From Saturnia japonica (Eukaryota; Arthropoda; Insecta; Lepidoptera; Saturniidae), in contig CM065328.1 in NCBI GenBank assembly GCA_033032175.1, positions 12,338,690 through 12,402,689 on the forward strand: DNA of 64,000 nucleotides, in the 5' to 3' direction. How positions within the stretch are numbered: the stretch's first letter is position 1; every line of letters starts with the position of its first letter. The position numbers and the translations under genes were made by a program. The notes under the pieces were generated by a model, which searched no databases, was not told the origin of the DNA, and saw nothing but the letters and a program-made list of their open reading frames with translations. Below, piece by piece: positions 1 through 10,669 of the stretch.

Positions 1-59
1 AACATATTTTAGGAGATAATGAAAAATTTAAATAATTTGTACTTGCGGGAAGAACAATT

Positions 60-151
60 ATGATAGAGTATACACGGGATGCGTTGGCGGCGCTTTTTTT
101 CTGATAAAATTAACACGGGTGAAACCCTGAATATGTTTCACATAGAGCTAG
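60..151 (+). repeat. Helitron-like family M, 3' fragment
   Basis: The stretch with the acacggg...gttggcg and ttaacacgggtgaaacc words matches the 3' halves of the copies at 20545-20841 and 56968-57238. It ends in CTAG at 148-151. Only the tail is present. Helitron assignment is inferred from the shared CTAG terminus. Confidence 0.55.
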
Positions 152-218
152 CTTTTCTTTAAATTATGTCTGTGACTTTGGTTCCTCATCTCATATTCGA
201 TCACGCAGAGTGACAAAT

Positions 219-463
219 CCGTGAAACAAAAACTTTCTACCCCTTTTTAGGCGTATTGCGTGCACGGAAGACTGTGAGATTTGGCATAGTTAAAGTTTAT
301 ATGGAGAAGGAGTGCAGAAAGCTAAAATTTATTTATAATATCTGTTAATTATATATTAAATTAAATAAATTAATACTGCGAATACTACTCCGACCAGTTC
401 CATTGTACTTAGACCCATAAAACAAAGTTACAGGTCGAATTTTGAGCTTAGGGCGATCGCTAG
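219..463 (+). repeat. Helitron-like family A, internally deleted copy
   Basis: Shares with eight other copies in this window the block gtgaa(g/a)caaaa...ctttctaccc, the word gcgtgcacggaagactgtgag, and the end gggcgatcgCTAG at 460-463. The 5' terminus is missing, and so is most of the segment that carries the tgacaatgtca word in full copies. Confidence 0.7.
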
Positions 464-540
464 TAAGTAATAATTAATGGATGAATATTTAGTCTTCATT
501 TTTATTGTTTGATTTGTATATAATTACTATAATTAGTTAA

Positions 541-618
541 TAAAACACCTCTCTCTACCTAACGCTTCGGGGAACACAGGCGTGATGGTATGTTATGTTA
601 TAATAATAATAATAATAG
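541..618 (+). repeat. SINE family P, 3' fragment with TAA tail
   Basis: The words acctctctctacctaacgc and ttcggggaacacaggcgtga, followed by tggtatgttatgtta, match the 3' ends of the tRNA-derived SINE copies at 22672-22890, 42318-42495 and 48985-49195. A (taa)n run follows the end of the homology. Confidence 0.65.
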
Positions 619-1209
619 AAGTAACTTTTATTAATAATAGAATTAAGAAAATCCAATAATAATTTGAAATAAGAAATCCTTTTTTAGTAAAATATAATTG
701 TGTAACCATAAGAAAATATTTTTTGATATTCGTTAACACGTCACGTGACCATGTCGATGACGACTTCATGAATCTACTCCCTATCCAAACCTTTCTATAG
801 AAATGATTCTGCAATACCAGTCATTGTTTCTTCTACACAGATAAGTAAATAGATACCGTAATAGGGTAGGTAGCTTTATTCATAGAAATTATTCATGGTC
901 AAATAATAATTTTACAATCAGGAGGCTCTTTTAAAAAGTGGAGTATCTATCCAGGTTTTAACCTAGGCGATTAAAATTTATGATTTAAATGCTATAAGTA
1001 ATATATACATCTGGCAAGAAACATGTAAGTAAGTATCTACCACAAATCGAGACGCGATTAAAGTAAAAAAATCAAAGATCACGTACTACGTATTACACAA
1101 AAAACAATATAAAAAAATCTCTACGCTCCTGATCGAAAATAATAAATCATATACATTATAACCAAACTGGATTATTTTTTACACAAATAAAATGTTCAAA
1201 AAAGCATCA

Positions 1210-1655
1210 TAAGGCTATAAAGGGGGTCGCCATTTTGACGGGGTATCGACTGCTGGGGCGTGAAAACGGAAAGCTGCCGGCCAATCGGCACAGCGCGTTT
1301 CAAAGGGCGTTCCAATGATCAACCAATCGCGTCGTAGGGTGACCTGATCATGCGCTTTTGGGACGATCCATACATTTAAAGAAGTTATACGGCAGTGTGG
1401 GCTTGGCCGTCGCCGCGAACGTACACGCTCGTAGACTGTTTATTTTTTATATTTTTTGTTATGAATAAATAATGTCGAAGTGCCTGAGGACTCTGTTTAG
1501 TGTATTTAGTAACTAATTAGAGGATTGTCTAACGTGATTTCAGTATATGTGGTAGATTTTAGTGATATTTTATAGTGGTTAGGGTTATTTGAACTTTTGA
1601 GTTTCCACGAGAAGTTCTTATCATCATCATCGGTGAAGAGATCACTCTGTCAGGG
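1210..1655 (+). promoter_or_regulatory. tup: Candidate promoter and 5' leader of tup
   Basis: This stretch directly upstream of the tup start codon is GC-richer than its surroundings. It holds TATAAAG at 1216-1222, three CCAAT boxes (1281-1285, 1312-1316, 1323-1327), a TATA-like TTTAAAG at 1375-1381 and a GCAGT initiator-like word at 1392-1396. The spacing of TTTAAAG to GCAGT is shorter than usual, so the start site is not settled. An in-frame TGA at 1590-1592 with no ATG between it and 1656 marks the end of the leader. No known repeat of this window falls between 1240 and 1655. Confidence 0.5.
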
Positions 1656-1761
1656 ATGGTTATGGCAAGCGGCGGAGCAGGGGGGCTGGTGCAGTCCCCT
1701 CCTGACATGCTGCATCATCACAATATCATGGATACATCATCACACGTGGAAATGATGCCGA
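1656..1761 (+). CDS. tup: tailup/islet LIM-homeodomain protein, coding exon 1
   Basis: Start and N-terminus of an Islet-class LIM-homeodomain transcription factor, a nuclear DNA-binding regulator of motor neuron, heart and epidermal fates in animals. The exon encodes 35 complete residues rich in Gly, Ser, His and Met (MVMASGG... to ...HVEMMP) plus the first base of the next codon. A donor GTAAGT follows at 1762. Splicing to 60906 completes a Lys codon and gives MMPKK running into [10 protein letters not shown], which parallels the PPKKKRL...SLCVGCG start of vertebrate ISL1. ATG 1656 is chosen because an in-frame stop lies at 1590 with no earlier ATG; a second in-frame ATG lies two codons later. 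The phase match across 59 kb is the main support, because this N-terminal tail is not itself conserved. Confidence 0.82.
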
Positions 1762-2164
1762 GTAAGTTTACAAATTACAAAAAATATCTTACCTAGTTTT
1801 AAATGTAATAAAATAATAAGTTTATTGTCAATTCCCATGGACAGTGTAGGGTTCAAACTAAGGCTTAGGAAGACTAGAGAACTGGCTATGTGAGGAAATA
1901 AGTATTTTAATATGATTTATTTCAAATAAAATTATCTGTTTTAAATAGATTAGGTGGGTACATTAGATCATGTTAATCATATATTTCATTTATCATAGTA
2001 AATTTGTACATTATTTAAATAATATTAAAATTACATAGGCATAGGTATTAAATACTTAAATTGTCTTATAATCAATTAAAAAGTGACATAACTTAATGTG
2101 GAAAGTTTTTTGTTAAAATCGGTAGAGAAGTAATGAAATTCTTAATTAAAAAAAAAAGCATTAA

Positions 2165-2375
2165 ATTAAAATCACAAAATCCAAAAATTCTTTATTCAAT
2201 TTAGGCCCTAAGAAGGCACTTACGAACGTTAAAACACTACTGCCTGTACGGAAATTATCCTAGATATCCAGAAGAACCGGTAAGAAACTTGATCGGGTTT
2301 ACCCTTTTTGTTTTTCAACTTTACAAGTGTTAAAATATTTATTAAGTTATCAAGGACGTACTGGGAGGCCAAAGT
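2165..2375 (-). repeat. Non-LTR retrotransposon family E, 3' untranslated tail
   Basis: Read on the minus strand it carries gttcttctgga..., then 'acgttcgtaagtgccttctt' and 'agggcctaaattgaataaag', the same 3' tail that follows the coding remnant at 13582-13998. Copies also occur at 30215-30350 and 37824-38220. Confidence 0.65.
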
Positions 2376-2737
2376 TAAAACACTAAATTCTAATCTACTT
2401 ATTAATACTAAATTATGAAAAACTATTTAATGGCCTACAATTATTATGATATGACATACCTACCTACGAAGCTTCCCGTGTAGATCAAACTGTTTTTGAG
2501 TTAAATCCGGACATTCAAAAAATATTTAATAATTTTGTCATATTTCATGATCAGTTTACTTTTTATAGGATGTATTTTGGAAAATTAGGAAAAAAATACA
2601 TGCACAGACAGAAATAAATATTTATTAACATAAACAGATTATCAAAGAAAAAAAATTGTAGATAGGTAGGTACCTTGGATTAGGACTATTTTAAGTAACT
2701 GTATTATTATTTATCAAATGACATTCATTACTAAATG

Positions 2738-2805
2738 CTAGCGATCGCCCTAAGCTCGAAATTCGACCAGCAACTTTTTGTTCATAGACTATTTTGTGTT
2801 TGATA
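2738..2805 (-). repeat. Helitron-like family A, 3' end fragment
   Basis: CTAG at 2738-2741 followed by cgatcgccctaagctcgaa and attcgaccagcaacttttt, the minus-strand 3' end of family A. The rest of the element is absent; AT-rich sequence takes over near 2805. Confidence 0.7.
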
Positions 2806-3139
2806 TTTATTATCTATTTTCTTATACCTATTAATAGATACATTATTGTGCACCCTTCATCTAACCTATTAAAGAGAAATCATTATACGGAAAATAATTC
2901 AATAATTTATTACTGTCCGTTTGTTTATGAGAAAATTAATTTAAATAGTATTAAGGTCGCTAATACGATTTTTGTTAAGAATTTATATTTTTGGTCAACG
3001 GATACCATCTCTCAGTTAGACAAGGTTCTTCTGAAGGTATTCCAATTAAATAATTAACTTAGATATATATAGGTACCCGTGCTGTATGTTAGGTAATAAA
3101 CGGCTTTTATTCCCATTGCAATACTTTGGTGAACGCTGT

Positions 3140-3545
3140 AGAATTAAAGGAATATAGTAAATGTGGCGGATATTCTTAGCATTCCATGGATTCACCGTGC
3201 GGATGCCGAGTACATCGCGTAGCAGACAGAGGGATCACGTACTACTGTCCCTGTGACTTGCGACCCCGGTGTAGGTTTAAGGTGACCCCTTATGATGCAC
3301 ATCAGTGCTCACCTTGACTGCCCGCGATACCCTCCCTGCCAAGCCAGATTTGGTAAGAGCCTGTTAATGCTGCTTTAGATACCCGTTCTAAAATAGAACT
3401 TGCTGCAGTTCTCGACAGGCCGAGGTCTTTTAGCAAGTTATAGAGAAATTTCACTGGAATACCTCTCGCTCCCACTTCCACCGCATAGCCGTTCTTGGTT
3501 AACTCGTTACAAAGATCGTAATATTTATTCATATCCAACTAGGAA
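3140..3545 (-). pseudogene. Non-LTR retrotransposon family F, C-terminal ORF remnant and 3' UTR
   Basis: The minus frame from 3538 to 3302 encodes 78 residues that include NKYYDLCNEL, VEVGARG, LLKDLGLSRTAA and SYQIWLGREG. This is the C-terminal part of the polyprotein of a non-LTR family with an endonuclease-like C-terminus. The few residues normally before VEVGARG are missing. The following 3' UTR (to about 3140) matches the copy at 26015-26696, including the words around gcgaccccggtgtaggttta. It is a 5'-truncated dead copy; clade assignment is tentative. Confidence 0.75.
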
Positions 3546-3984
3546 AAAGATCCGTATTCGGATCTGCATCCGTTTTCTTTGTTGTGGATGTAAATTTTTT
3601 AAACTTAATCTTAATTTATATTCTTTCCTTAATTGAAATTTGATAAGTAACAATGAAAATCTATGAAGTCCTTGAATTGATTTTAGTTGTTACTCACTTA
3701 CAATAAACAACAAAATTATACTAAAACACTATTAGATGTGATTTCATCAAGTTAATAATATATAGTAATACTATAAATTTCTTTTTAAATACCGGATCAA
3801 TAAAATTACTTCAATTCTCGTGTGTGATTTCAAAACATGTCAAAGTATCTATTTTTTTATTACAGAAATAGGTTAGTTATTTGCATATTTCATTATCCTA
3901 AATAATTTGTTGACTGAACTGCATTTTGAATTCTCCGAAAAACGAAATCTATTAACAAAAATGGATGAAAGAATATTTCCTTTT

Positions 3985-4150
3985 AATAATATAAATGTAA
4001 AAGTTTGTATGTTTGGATATTTCTTAGTTAATCACGCAAAAAACGGCTGAACGAATTCGAATGAAATTTGGTATACAGATAGTTTTATTACCTGGATTAA
4101 CAAGTGTTTTCTACGTACATTATACACTTTTTTTCGTTGTAAAATCAATA
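3985..4150 (+). repeat. Helitron-like family L, 5' part
   Basis: The words gtttgtatgttt, acggctgaacgaattcgaat and gaaatttggtatacag... with ttacctggatta match the copy at 59893-60079. The 3' end is missing. Confidence 0.55.
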
Positions 4151-4199
4151 GCTAGCAACTTTTAAAAAGATATGTGTAGATAGTAAATACGAAACCGAA

Positions 4200-5420
4200 T
4201 AAGGTGGAATGATCATTTTTTCAACACCTACTGGACACGCGAAATGCCCAAGAGTTATGCCACAATGGCGGCGCGGGATTGCCTCGTTCCCTTTCTGCTC
4301 CAGATTGTCTCGTACAGCAGTAAATAATATATTTCGAGGAACGATTCGCGAATTTTGGTCATTTTAAACGAGGATGCGGGGGCAATATAAACCTCGACCG
4401 CTGTGATAGCGCGTGACAAAAGAGCGTCGCAAGTTAGTTACAAATCATATACGACGGAAAGGGGGTGAGAGATGATAAGTGGTAGTTGATAGATAAAACA
4501 CAAAATGGCATTACCACCTACTAAAATATTATTAACACGAACGGAAAAATGGTTTCCTATTGATTGTGACCACCATATACCAAGTGTAAAACATAGAACT
4601 TAAGGCGTTTCGCGCTCATGGATCAACCGGTGTATGTATACCTATCTATTTATCAAGCGGGCGTTCTTTTTTGGTTTATCGCGTTTTGGGATCACCTAGC
4701 GTGGGTACCTATATTCATCTGCCGATAGTGTCGTTACTTTATCTTAGAACAGCAAATATAATATATCTCTTAGTAGGTTTCGCAATGGTAATTTGCTATG
4801 TAAGAAGCAAGCAAGCAAGCAGTACAATGTCAGTTACTACTTAGGCCCCTCACCCATGAGACTATTTGCAAGCGATTCGCGATTGATACGTATATGCTAC
4901 TAGTTTCTCATGAGTAGCAGCCGTACATAGAAGTAGGACGCGAAGCCGCGACACGTCGACAATACATTTCACATCAGTCGTATCGCATCGGATGAAAATA
5001 GCGATCGAACAAGAAGTAAACATAACATTAGTACTTTATCTTATGAATTTTGGAAGTTTAAAACTGCATCAAATATAAATAAGATTCTTTAGATATTCCA
5101 TAAAAAAGATAAAACTTTTTAACGTTGTTTTCATGAAGCTAGCTGGTGGCAAATTAATGCTCTAGAAATACTTCCTTCGACGAACCTACTGGTGCAGCTA
5201 AAATCTCCCTTTTCTTGTTTTTGTATTAAATATAAAAAAATCAGGTTCTCATCGCTACATATTCTTGTCATCGTACTTGACAACTCAAGAATTAATGAAT
5301 AGAACCAAATTTGAGTAGCGCCGTGTGCGGAAATCCACTTCATAGTGTAAGCATATTAATAGGCGACCGTCTCAATCGTATAGCTCGTGAATAGCATCGA
5401 CAAGAAGGGACCTTACTCTT
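4200..5420. other. Apparently single-copy stretch, GC-richer in parts
   Basis: I found no sequence shared with other parts of the window here. It includes a GC-rich block near 4255-4440 and an AAGC tetranucleotide run at about 4804-4821. Its position 2.5-3.7 kb downstream of tup exon 1 makes it a reasonable place for regulatory sequence, but no function can be read from it. The 70-residue minus ORF at 5131-5343 has no recognisable domain. Confidence 0.4.
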
Positions 5421-5429
5421 TTAGCCATT

Positions 5430-5495
5430 GCAAGTTATCATATGAGCTGTTATGTCGATGTCAGTCAGTCAGTCAATGTTAATAATTGTTTCGCA
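5430..5495. repeat. Fragment of repeat with CAGT run (family O-like)
   Basis: The words tatgtcgatgtcagtcagtc and agtcaatgttaataattg resemble the cagtcagtcattgtgttttt end of the repeat at 48434-48830. Confidence 0.4.
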
Positions 5496-5764
5496 AATAA
5501 AGTTTTACCACATTCAATAAACATTTGCGCAAAGGCTTCTATATTATTCTGACCAATAAGTTACTTCATAATGTAAGTTTACTAAGGCTGGAACGCAAGT
5601 CATGATAGCCGAGTGTTTTATACCACTGGAATATTTACCCTATTATAAATCTCACCTGATATTAAGGGACGATGTGGCTCAATATTATAACAGGGTAAGG
5701 AATACACTTGTGTGTGGTACGCTGGTAGCTAATCAGATGAGAATTAGAAAAAGCTCTATCATGA

Positions 5765-5890
5765 CTATGCTATGGTTTCATCACAATGTTTTCGTTCACC
5801 GGGCGCTCAGGCTGATGCGGGCATTCGAACTCATGTCAATCGACACAGAAATCGTACACGCTACCAACGAATCATCATTGCCTCAGTCTA
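5765..5890 (-). repeat. tRNA-derived SINE family C, head fragment
   Basis: On the minus strand it reads gatgattcgttggtagcgtg, then a box-B-like ttcgaat, then gagcgcccggtgaacgaaaac and tgtgatgaaaccatag. These are the head and middle blocks of the SINE at 56657-56961. The 108-residue plus-strand ORF covering it is incidental. Confidence 0.65.
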
Positions 5891-5934
5891 TACCTAAATG
5901 TCACGGTGTAAGCGAAACTCGTTACTAGAAGCTA

Positions 5935-6225
5935 GTCAAATAATAAGTGAGGAGCGAATAAATCTTAAAAGTAACCCCTCTAATGGCGACCGAGGCTTGC
6001 ATTAGCAGAAATAATAGAGGGCGCCCGAACTACCCCACAATTTATAAATCAGTCTCAACCCCCTTTCAATCGGAATTTATTGGTGGCATTGCGTCCGATT
6101 AAATGAATCCCAATGGTTTCTTCCGGCCGCTATCGAGGTGTATTGTCTTCACGTTCGATTCTCGCTAGGTACGAATAATAACTTATACTTTACATTACAA
6201 AGAAAGAATATGTAAGTAATTATTT
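5935..6225. other. Apparently single-copy stretch with homeodomain-like words
   Basis: No repeat recognised. It contains the AT words atttattgg and attaaatgaat beside GC-rich blocks. This mixture is typical of conserved noncoding DNA, but conservation cannot be judged here. Confidence 0.3.
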
Positions 6226-6229
6226 ACTT

Positions 6230-6420
6230 AATAAAAAGTCATGATGGTCGAGTAGTTTAGACAGACGGTATATCGTTTCGATGACCGTGGGTTCAGGTCA
6301 CGGACGTGTACCAACACATTTTTTTGGAATTCGAGGATAATGCTGAAGGTGAAGGAAACATCGTAATAAAACCTCAACGCTTGAGAAATGTGGAGAAAAC
6401 ATGAGATGCAATTTTTTCTT
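6230..6420 (+). repeat. tRNA-derived SINE family S
   Basis: A tRNA-like head (tgatggtcgagtagtttaga, then a B-box-like gggttcaggtcacgg) is followed by ggtgaaggaaacatcgtaat and aaacctcaacgcttgagaaa. These are the usual landmarks of a widespread lepidopteran SINE with a tRNA head and a body carrying 'gaaaacatcgtgaggaaacc'. Decayed copy. Confidence 0.6.
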
Positions 6421-6769
6421 GGCGTTTTTAAACGCCGAGATTTCCGTCAGCTGCCGTGGTTTGGTTTAAGATAGTAGTGGAGAATTTGCAGGCTCGTACT
6501 ATGTTATTATTATGAATGATTCAAGAGTCGGTGTCTAACGAAGTTAAATCGTACTTTGTTAAGTGATAACATAATTTAAATCATACTTTGTTAAACCATA
6601 ATATAAAATCTAAAGTGATGACACATGTTAAGTGTAAAAACTTGCTGATTTTCAAGTAAATAGGTTTAGGGTAGCGATCCTACAAATTGGTGCTTAGGTA
6701 ATGAACACAAGAAACACTTGCAAAATTTTCATACGGCTCTATTTGCCTTTTTTTATTGTAACACGGCAA

Positions 6770-7025
6770 ATTGGCTGTACTGTCCCTGATGGTAAGCACA
6801 GTACAATCCAAACACAACGGTGACCACCGAGAGATCATAATCCATCAACGGTTGCCACTGTTATGACAGCCTGCATTAATTGAACTGGATGTGCAAAGCT
6901 AGTCACTATGACGGGCATTCATCACATGCATGGTGGTCGTCACCCGAGCGGGGAGTACAGCCCTATCACCTCGCTATCTACATATCCTCGTTCGTTGCTC
7001 AGCACAATCTCACCTGATTATAAAT
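6770..7025. repeat. Families D (minus) and U (plus), retroelement tail fragments
   Basis: On the minus strand 6770-6900 reads gcctg/tcataacagtggcaaccg...ggtcaccgttgtg...gattgtactgtgcttaccat, the D tail seen next to RT remnants at 44020 and 14030. The adjacent 6910-7025 (catgcatggtggtcgtcacc ... ttcgttgctcagcac) recurs at 7935-8040 and 33035-33150. D and U adjoin at more than one place, so they may be parts of one element. Confidence 0.5.
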
Positions 7026-7248
7026 TACTAAACAATTATCATAAAAATGTACTTAATAAAACATTCTATTCAAACATCATTCAAAAAGCGTCATTGTATC
7101 CGAACCTATCTATAAATATACACTTACATTCAAACAAACGCACAAACACATTTAGTGAAACGTACGTACTTTCCTCACAAATGTTTGCCTTTTAGCAAGT
7201 TGCAAGGATGGATTTTTATTGCCGAGTTGCGTGTAGGGTTGGCAGGTC

Positions 7249-7284
7249 ATTCGGATATACGGTTCTCGTGTCAAATATCCGAAT
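7249..7284. repeat. Inverted repeat (10-bp arms, 16-nt loop)
   Basis: ATTCGGATAT at 7249-7258 and ATATCCGAAT at 7275-7284 are exact reverse complements. No role is known. Confidence 0.6.
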
Positions 7285-7554
7285 ATTTATTATAAATACT
7301 TAGTACTACATACTACATACAGTAATAAAGGACTACAAAGTATAAAAATGTTTCTAGAAAATTAGAAAAACACCTGGGTGGCATAACAAATAAGTGTAAA
7401 CAGACCTCCTCTGTCAGTGAACAATATTCTTCAAAATAATTAAAATTTAATTCAATATGGGGAATAAAATAGAAAAGTAAAACAAACCATAACTCCACTT
7501 TACCTTAAAATTTACTATTTTCATTTCCTTAAATCTCACAATATCAAATTTACA

Positions 7555-7835
7555 CAATAATATAAGAGATTTTCAAACAATTATAAGAAAATTTGTAACA
7601 AAATTGGAAGCTAACTTAAATTATTTTGAGGAGTTATCCGGTGTATCTTTGAAGTCGAAAGTCCAACGCCAATGAAATTAAAATGGAACTATTCTTGAGG
7701 TAACCCCTTTCAAAAAAAAAAAAAAAAAAACATCTAAATCGGGTCACTAACAAGTTGTGGCTGAACATCCATAAAATATATATATTGTATATTCCAATTG
7801 ATAACCTTCTCTTTTTTGGAAGTCGGTTATATAAA
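7555..7835 (+). repeat. Repeat family G
   Basis: Shares with five other copies the words tttgaagtcgaaagtccaac, gccaatgaaattaaaatgga, a poly-A run, ctaaatcgggtcac... and the 3' word tttttggaagtcggtta. A short dispersed element with an A-rich middle; class unclear. Copies: 8808, 12850, 13075 (inverted), 14900, 20957, 57512. Confidence 0.6.
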
Positions 7836-7934
7836 GAAAAATCCGGCTATTTAAAGAATTTAAATTTTTGGAGTGTCAGAGATGTTGAATTACGTTCTTA
7901 AACCTTAGACGCTCAAACTAACCTAATCTGCACG

Positions 7935-8115
7935 TGGTGCACCCTGCTGAGCAACGAACGATGAAATGCCGATAACGAGGTGGTAGCGCTATACAGCCCT
8001 ATTGTGTCGCTACCACCATGTATATTGTGATAATTCCGTCATAGTGACTCGCTTTGAAATTAATTTAAGCCGGCATAACAATGGCGACCGTCGATGGATT
8101 ACGATCACAATATCC
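7935..8115 (-). repeat. Families U and D, minus-strand fragments
   Basis: Reverse-complement matches to 6910-7025 (gctgagcaacgaacgatgaa, agcgctatacagccctattg), then acaatggcgaccgtcgatgg and attacgatcacaat, which match D-type tails. The 72-residue plus ORF here is incidental. Confidence 0.45.
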
Positions 8116-8807
8116 AAAAATAACCGAAAAGCCGGGTGCGTGTCAACCCTACTCGTGTTTCGCCTTCATACGCAACTGTTAAGTAGATACGCAAATCCAA
8201 CACTGCAAGCGTACAGTTAAACCAAACGAATTGATATTTATACCAGCGCGTCATGTTTCCTATGTTTTTAAGATTGTTTTCTTAATAAATTACTGTCAAC
8301 TTTGTATATTATTATTGACTAAGAACCGCCTATAACTATGTACGTACGCGTTAAATATAATATAATAAATAAATAATCATAAAATAGTCTATTATTATCA
8401 TCCCAAACGTAGCTTATCACCTGTGTTTTTTTTTAGAAATTATCATCATAAATTAGTAGATTTTTTAACGGGATCTTGAAACGGCATGTTGTGGTTTTTA
8501 TTTTTAATTTATTAGCTTAGGTTTTTTGACCCTATATCATGTAATACTGGTGGAATTTTGCGTGACATAGTTTGGTTCTAGTGCATATTATGTGAAGTGG
8601 ATTATAAATCCAAATGGTAAAATTCATTTTGAGTTGTCACAAAAACTCCCTAGTTCTGACAACGGAGCCACCATCTTGTCGGAAGACCCCACTTTGTTCC
8701 TTCATTGGAAAATTTTACGAAGGCTTAAAAAACAAAAGATACTGGCAAGAACTTATTGCGGCGCCAAAACAAGAAAAAGAAGAATAAATCAGTAAATGTG
8801 TAGATTA

Positions 8808-8885
8808 AATAACAAGACAATTTTTAACAAAATGAAAAATGAAATTCGTTGATTTTGAGCAGTTCTCTGGTGCGAAGTCACTCCT
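8808..8885 (+). repeat. Repeat family G, fragment
   Basis: aacaagacaatttttaacaa, then gattttgagcagttctctgg and tgcgaagtc match the front of the family G copies at 12850 and 14900. Confidence 0.5.
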
Positions 8886-8934
8886 TATTAACTAAACTCG
8901 AACGTTTAAAGGGAAAATCAATCCAAGCTAATGC

Positions 8935-9431
8935 TGACGTCACAGACCACAACTGTTGTTATCGTGCCCACCCAATAGGGTGCGGGTCAATAGTACAGAT
9001 ACTAAGCCATTAGTTCCTATGTATTTTATAATCATAATCGACGAATCTTCGACATATGAAATAATATAACAAAATAGGCTTTATTGCCATTTGTCTTCAA
9101 AAAAAAGATTAACCGGTTGCCAACATAATATAATATACAGTTTGTAACTTAGAAGTAAGAAGTATTTACAAGTACTACCGATCGTCCTAAAGATGAAATT
9201 CGATCAGCGACTTTTTGATCATACACTATTTTCTGTTTGACATTTGCAGTATTCATGAACCTAAACAATGAGTATTATCTACATTATTCTTCAATCTCAC
9301 AGTCTTCCGTGCACGCAATACGCTTAAAAATGAGTAGAAAGCTTTTGCTTCACGTATTAATATTAATGATTATTGTTAGGTAAATGAAGTTACTTCATCT
9401 GATGTCTGATGGTGACGTCACGATGACGTCA
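8935..9431. promoter_or_regulatory. Cluster of three CRE/ATF palindromes
   Basis: TGACGTCA occurs exactly at 8935-8942, 9413-9420 and 9424-9431. The last two start 11 bp apart, one helical turn. These are consensus sites for CREB/ATF-type bZIP factors. A family A Helitron-like copy (9175-9366) sits between the first and second. Regulatory role is inference. Confidence 0.35.
9175..9366 (-). repeat. Helitron-like family A, internally deleted copy
   Basis: Begins with ctaccgatcgtcctaa (the CTAG end mutated to CTAC) and ends with gcacgcaatacgctt...cttcacgtattaatatta. The middle 150 bp or so of full copies is missing between acattattctt and caatctcacag. Confidence 0.75.
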
Positions 9432-9636
9432 TCTTGCGATTGTCAAAGGTGTTAATTCGATAGAATTAGTCATGTATATAAATGTAGTCGAATGACCTAA
9501 ACAGGCCTACAATGTTATAGTATGTCAATGTTATAATTTACACTTTGTTTGTGAATATAATTAATAATATTTAATTTGCCGCGACGACAATTGATCAACA
9601 TACACCAGCCGTTGTAGCATACTTAGGAGTGTCGCG

Positions 9637-9815
9637 CAATGATGGCTCAGTTGGTAGCGTGCACGGATTCCGCGTCCGTCGACGTAAGTTCGCATCCCTG
9701 CAGTGAACCTGAGTGCCCGGTGAAGGAAAACTTCGTGATGACATCATAACATGTTTGCAGGACTTTTTATAATGTCCGCCCGGCTAGCTACCATCCTCAA
9801 TTTTAAAATATATTG
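9637..9815 (+). repeat. tRNA-derived SINE family C
   Basis: Carries gatggctcagttggtagcgt (A-box region) and gtaagttcgcatccctgcag (B-box region), then gcccggtgaaggaaaacttc and the body word ggctagctaccatcctcaat. 3' truncated near 9815. A nearby 79-residue plus ORF (9751-9990) starts inside it and has no recognised domain. Confidence 0.75.
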
Positions 9816-10134
9816 CGTTAGAACAGGAAGGCTTAGACGCACGTTCCTCAATCAAAACGGGAACAAGTCTGAAGTGAAAAGATTGATGGATGTTGAAGAA
9901 GCTAAAGATGTTTGCCTGGATCGTAGCGAGTGGATGGACGTGGTCTCTGCCTACCCCGTTGAGAGAAAGACATTGAGAGAAAGTTACTAAACACCTATAG
10001 GCGTATTTAACGTGTTACCATCTTGGACCACATTGTCACTTATTATGAGGTAAAATTATATCTAAACCTACCTATATAAAATAGAAAAATACTAAACAGC
10101 GTAGGAGAGACCCGTACCAATGTTCATTCAGAAG

Positions 10135-10150
10135 GTGATAAATTTATCAC
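10135..10150. repeat. Perfect 16-bp palindrome with two GATA cores
   Basis: GTGATAAATTTATCAC equals its own reverse complement. Each half contains TGATAA, a GATA-factor core. Confidence 0.6.
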
Positions 10151-10349
10151 AATAACTCTCTTTTGATTTACCGCGTTTAGAGAACATTCAGTGTTTGTCT
10201 AGCTACCGAGACACTTGCAGAAGTTGTTTTTCAATTGTACTGTGTTTATTATTAGACATAGTGTAGTCAATTTTAAGAGCTAGATAAGTGCCTGTTATAA
10301 AATAAACATTTAAATTAAAAATAGAACCCATTAAGACTTGGAATACATA

Positions 10350-10615
10350 CTAGATGCGCATCACGGTTTCACTCGTGTTAAATTTATTATACCAACACTC
10401 TCCAGTAACGCAGCCGTGTAGTCTATCGATGTGGTCATTAATCCGCTCTTTAGGATCCTAGCCTGAGGTTTATATACCTTAAAACATTTCTCTATAAATA
10501 GGCCATAAAAATCAAAAACAAATTTGAAAATTTGATCGGTAGTTCTAGATATTAACGCGTTCAAACAAACAAACAGACAATCTTTTGAGGTTTATGATAC
10601 CTAAGTACAGACAGA
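10350..10615 (-). repeat. Helitron-like family W, degraded
   Basis: On the minus strand it ends in CTAG (10353-10350) followed by T, and carries cgagtgaaaccgtgatgcgc. The front holds the tgtttgtttgtttgaacgcg word and a decayed gatcaaattttcaaatttg segment, as in other lepidopteran Helitron-like elements. The 67-residue minus ORF here is not a gene. Confidence 0.45.
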
Positions 10616-10669
10616 TAACAAGAAACTGGAATCGCCCCCTGTCGATGCGACTTGCGTTTGCGCATCAAA

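Noticed and set aside
2794..3057. 87-residue plus-strand ORF
   Set aside because: Starts in a family A fragment and continues in AT-rich DNA. Rich in Ile, Asn, Tyr; no domain, no splice context, no repeat partner.
5602..5928. 108-residue plus-strand ORF
   Set aside because: Covers a minus-strand SINE C head plus unknown sequence; no recognisable protein features.
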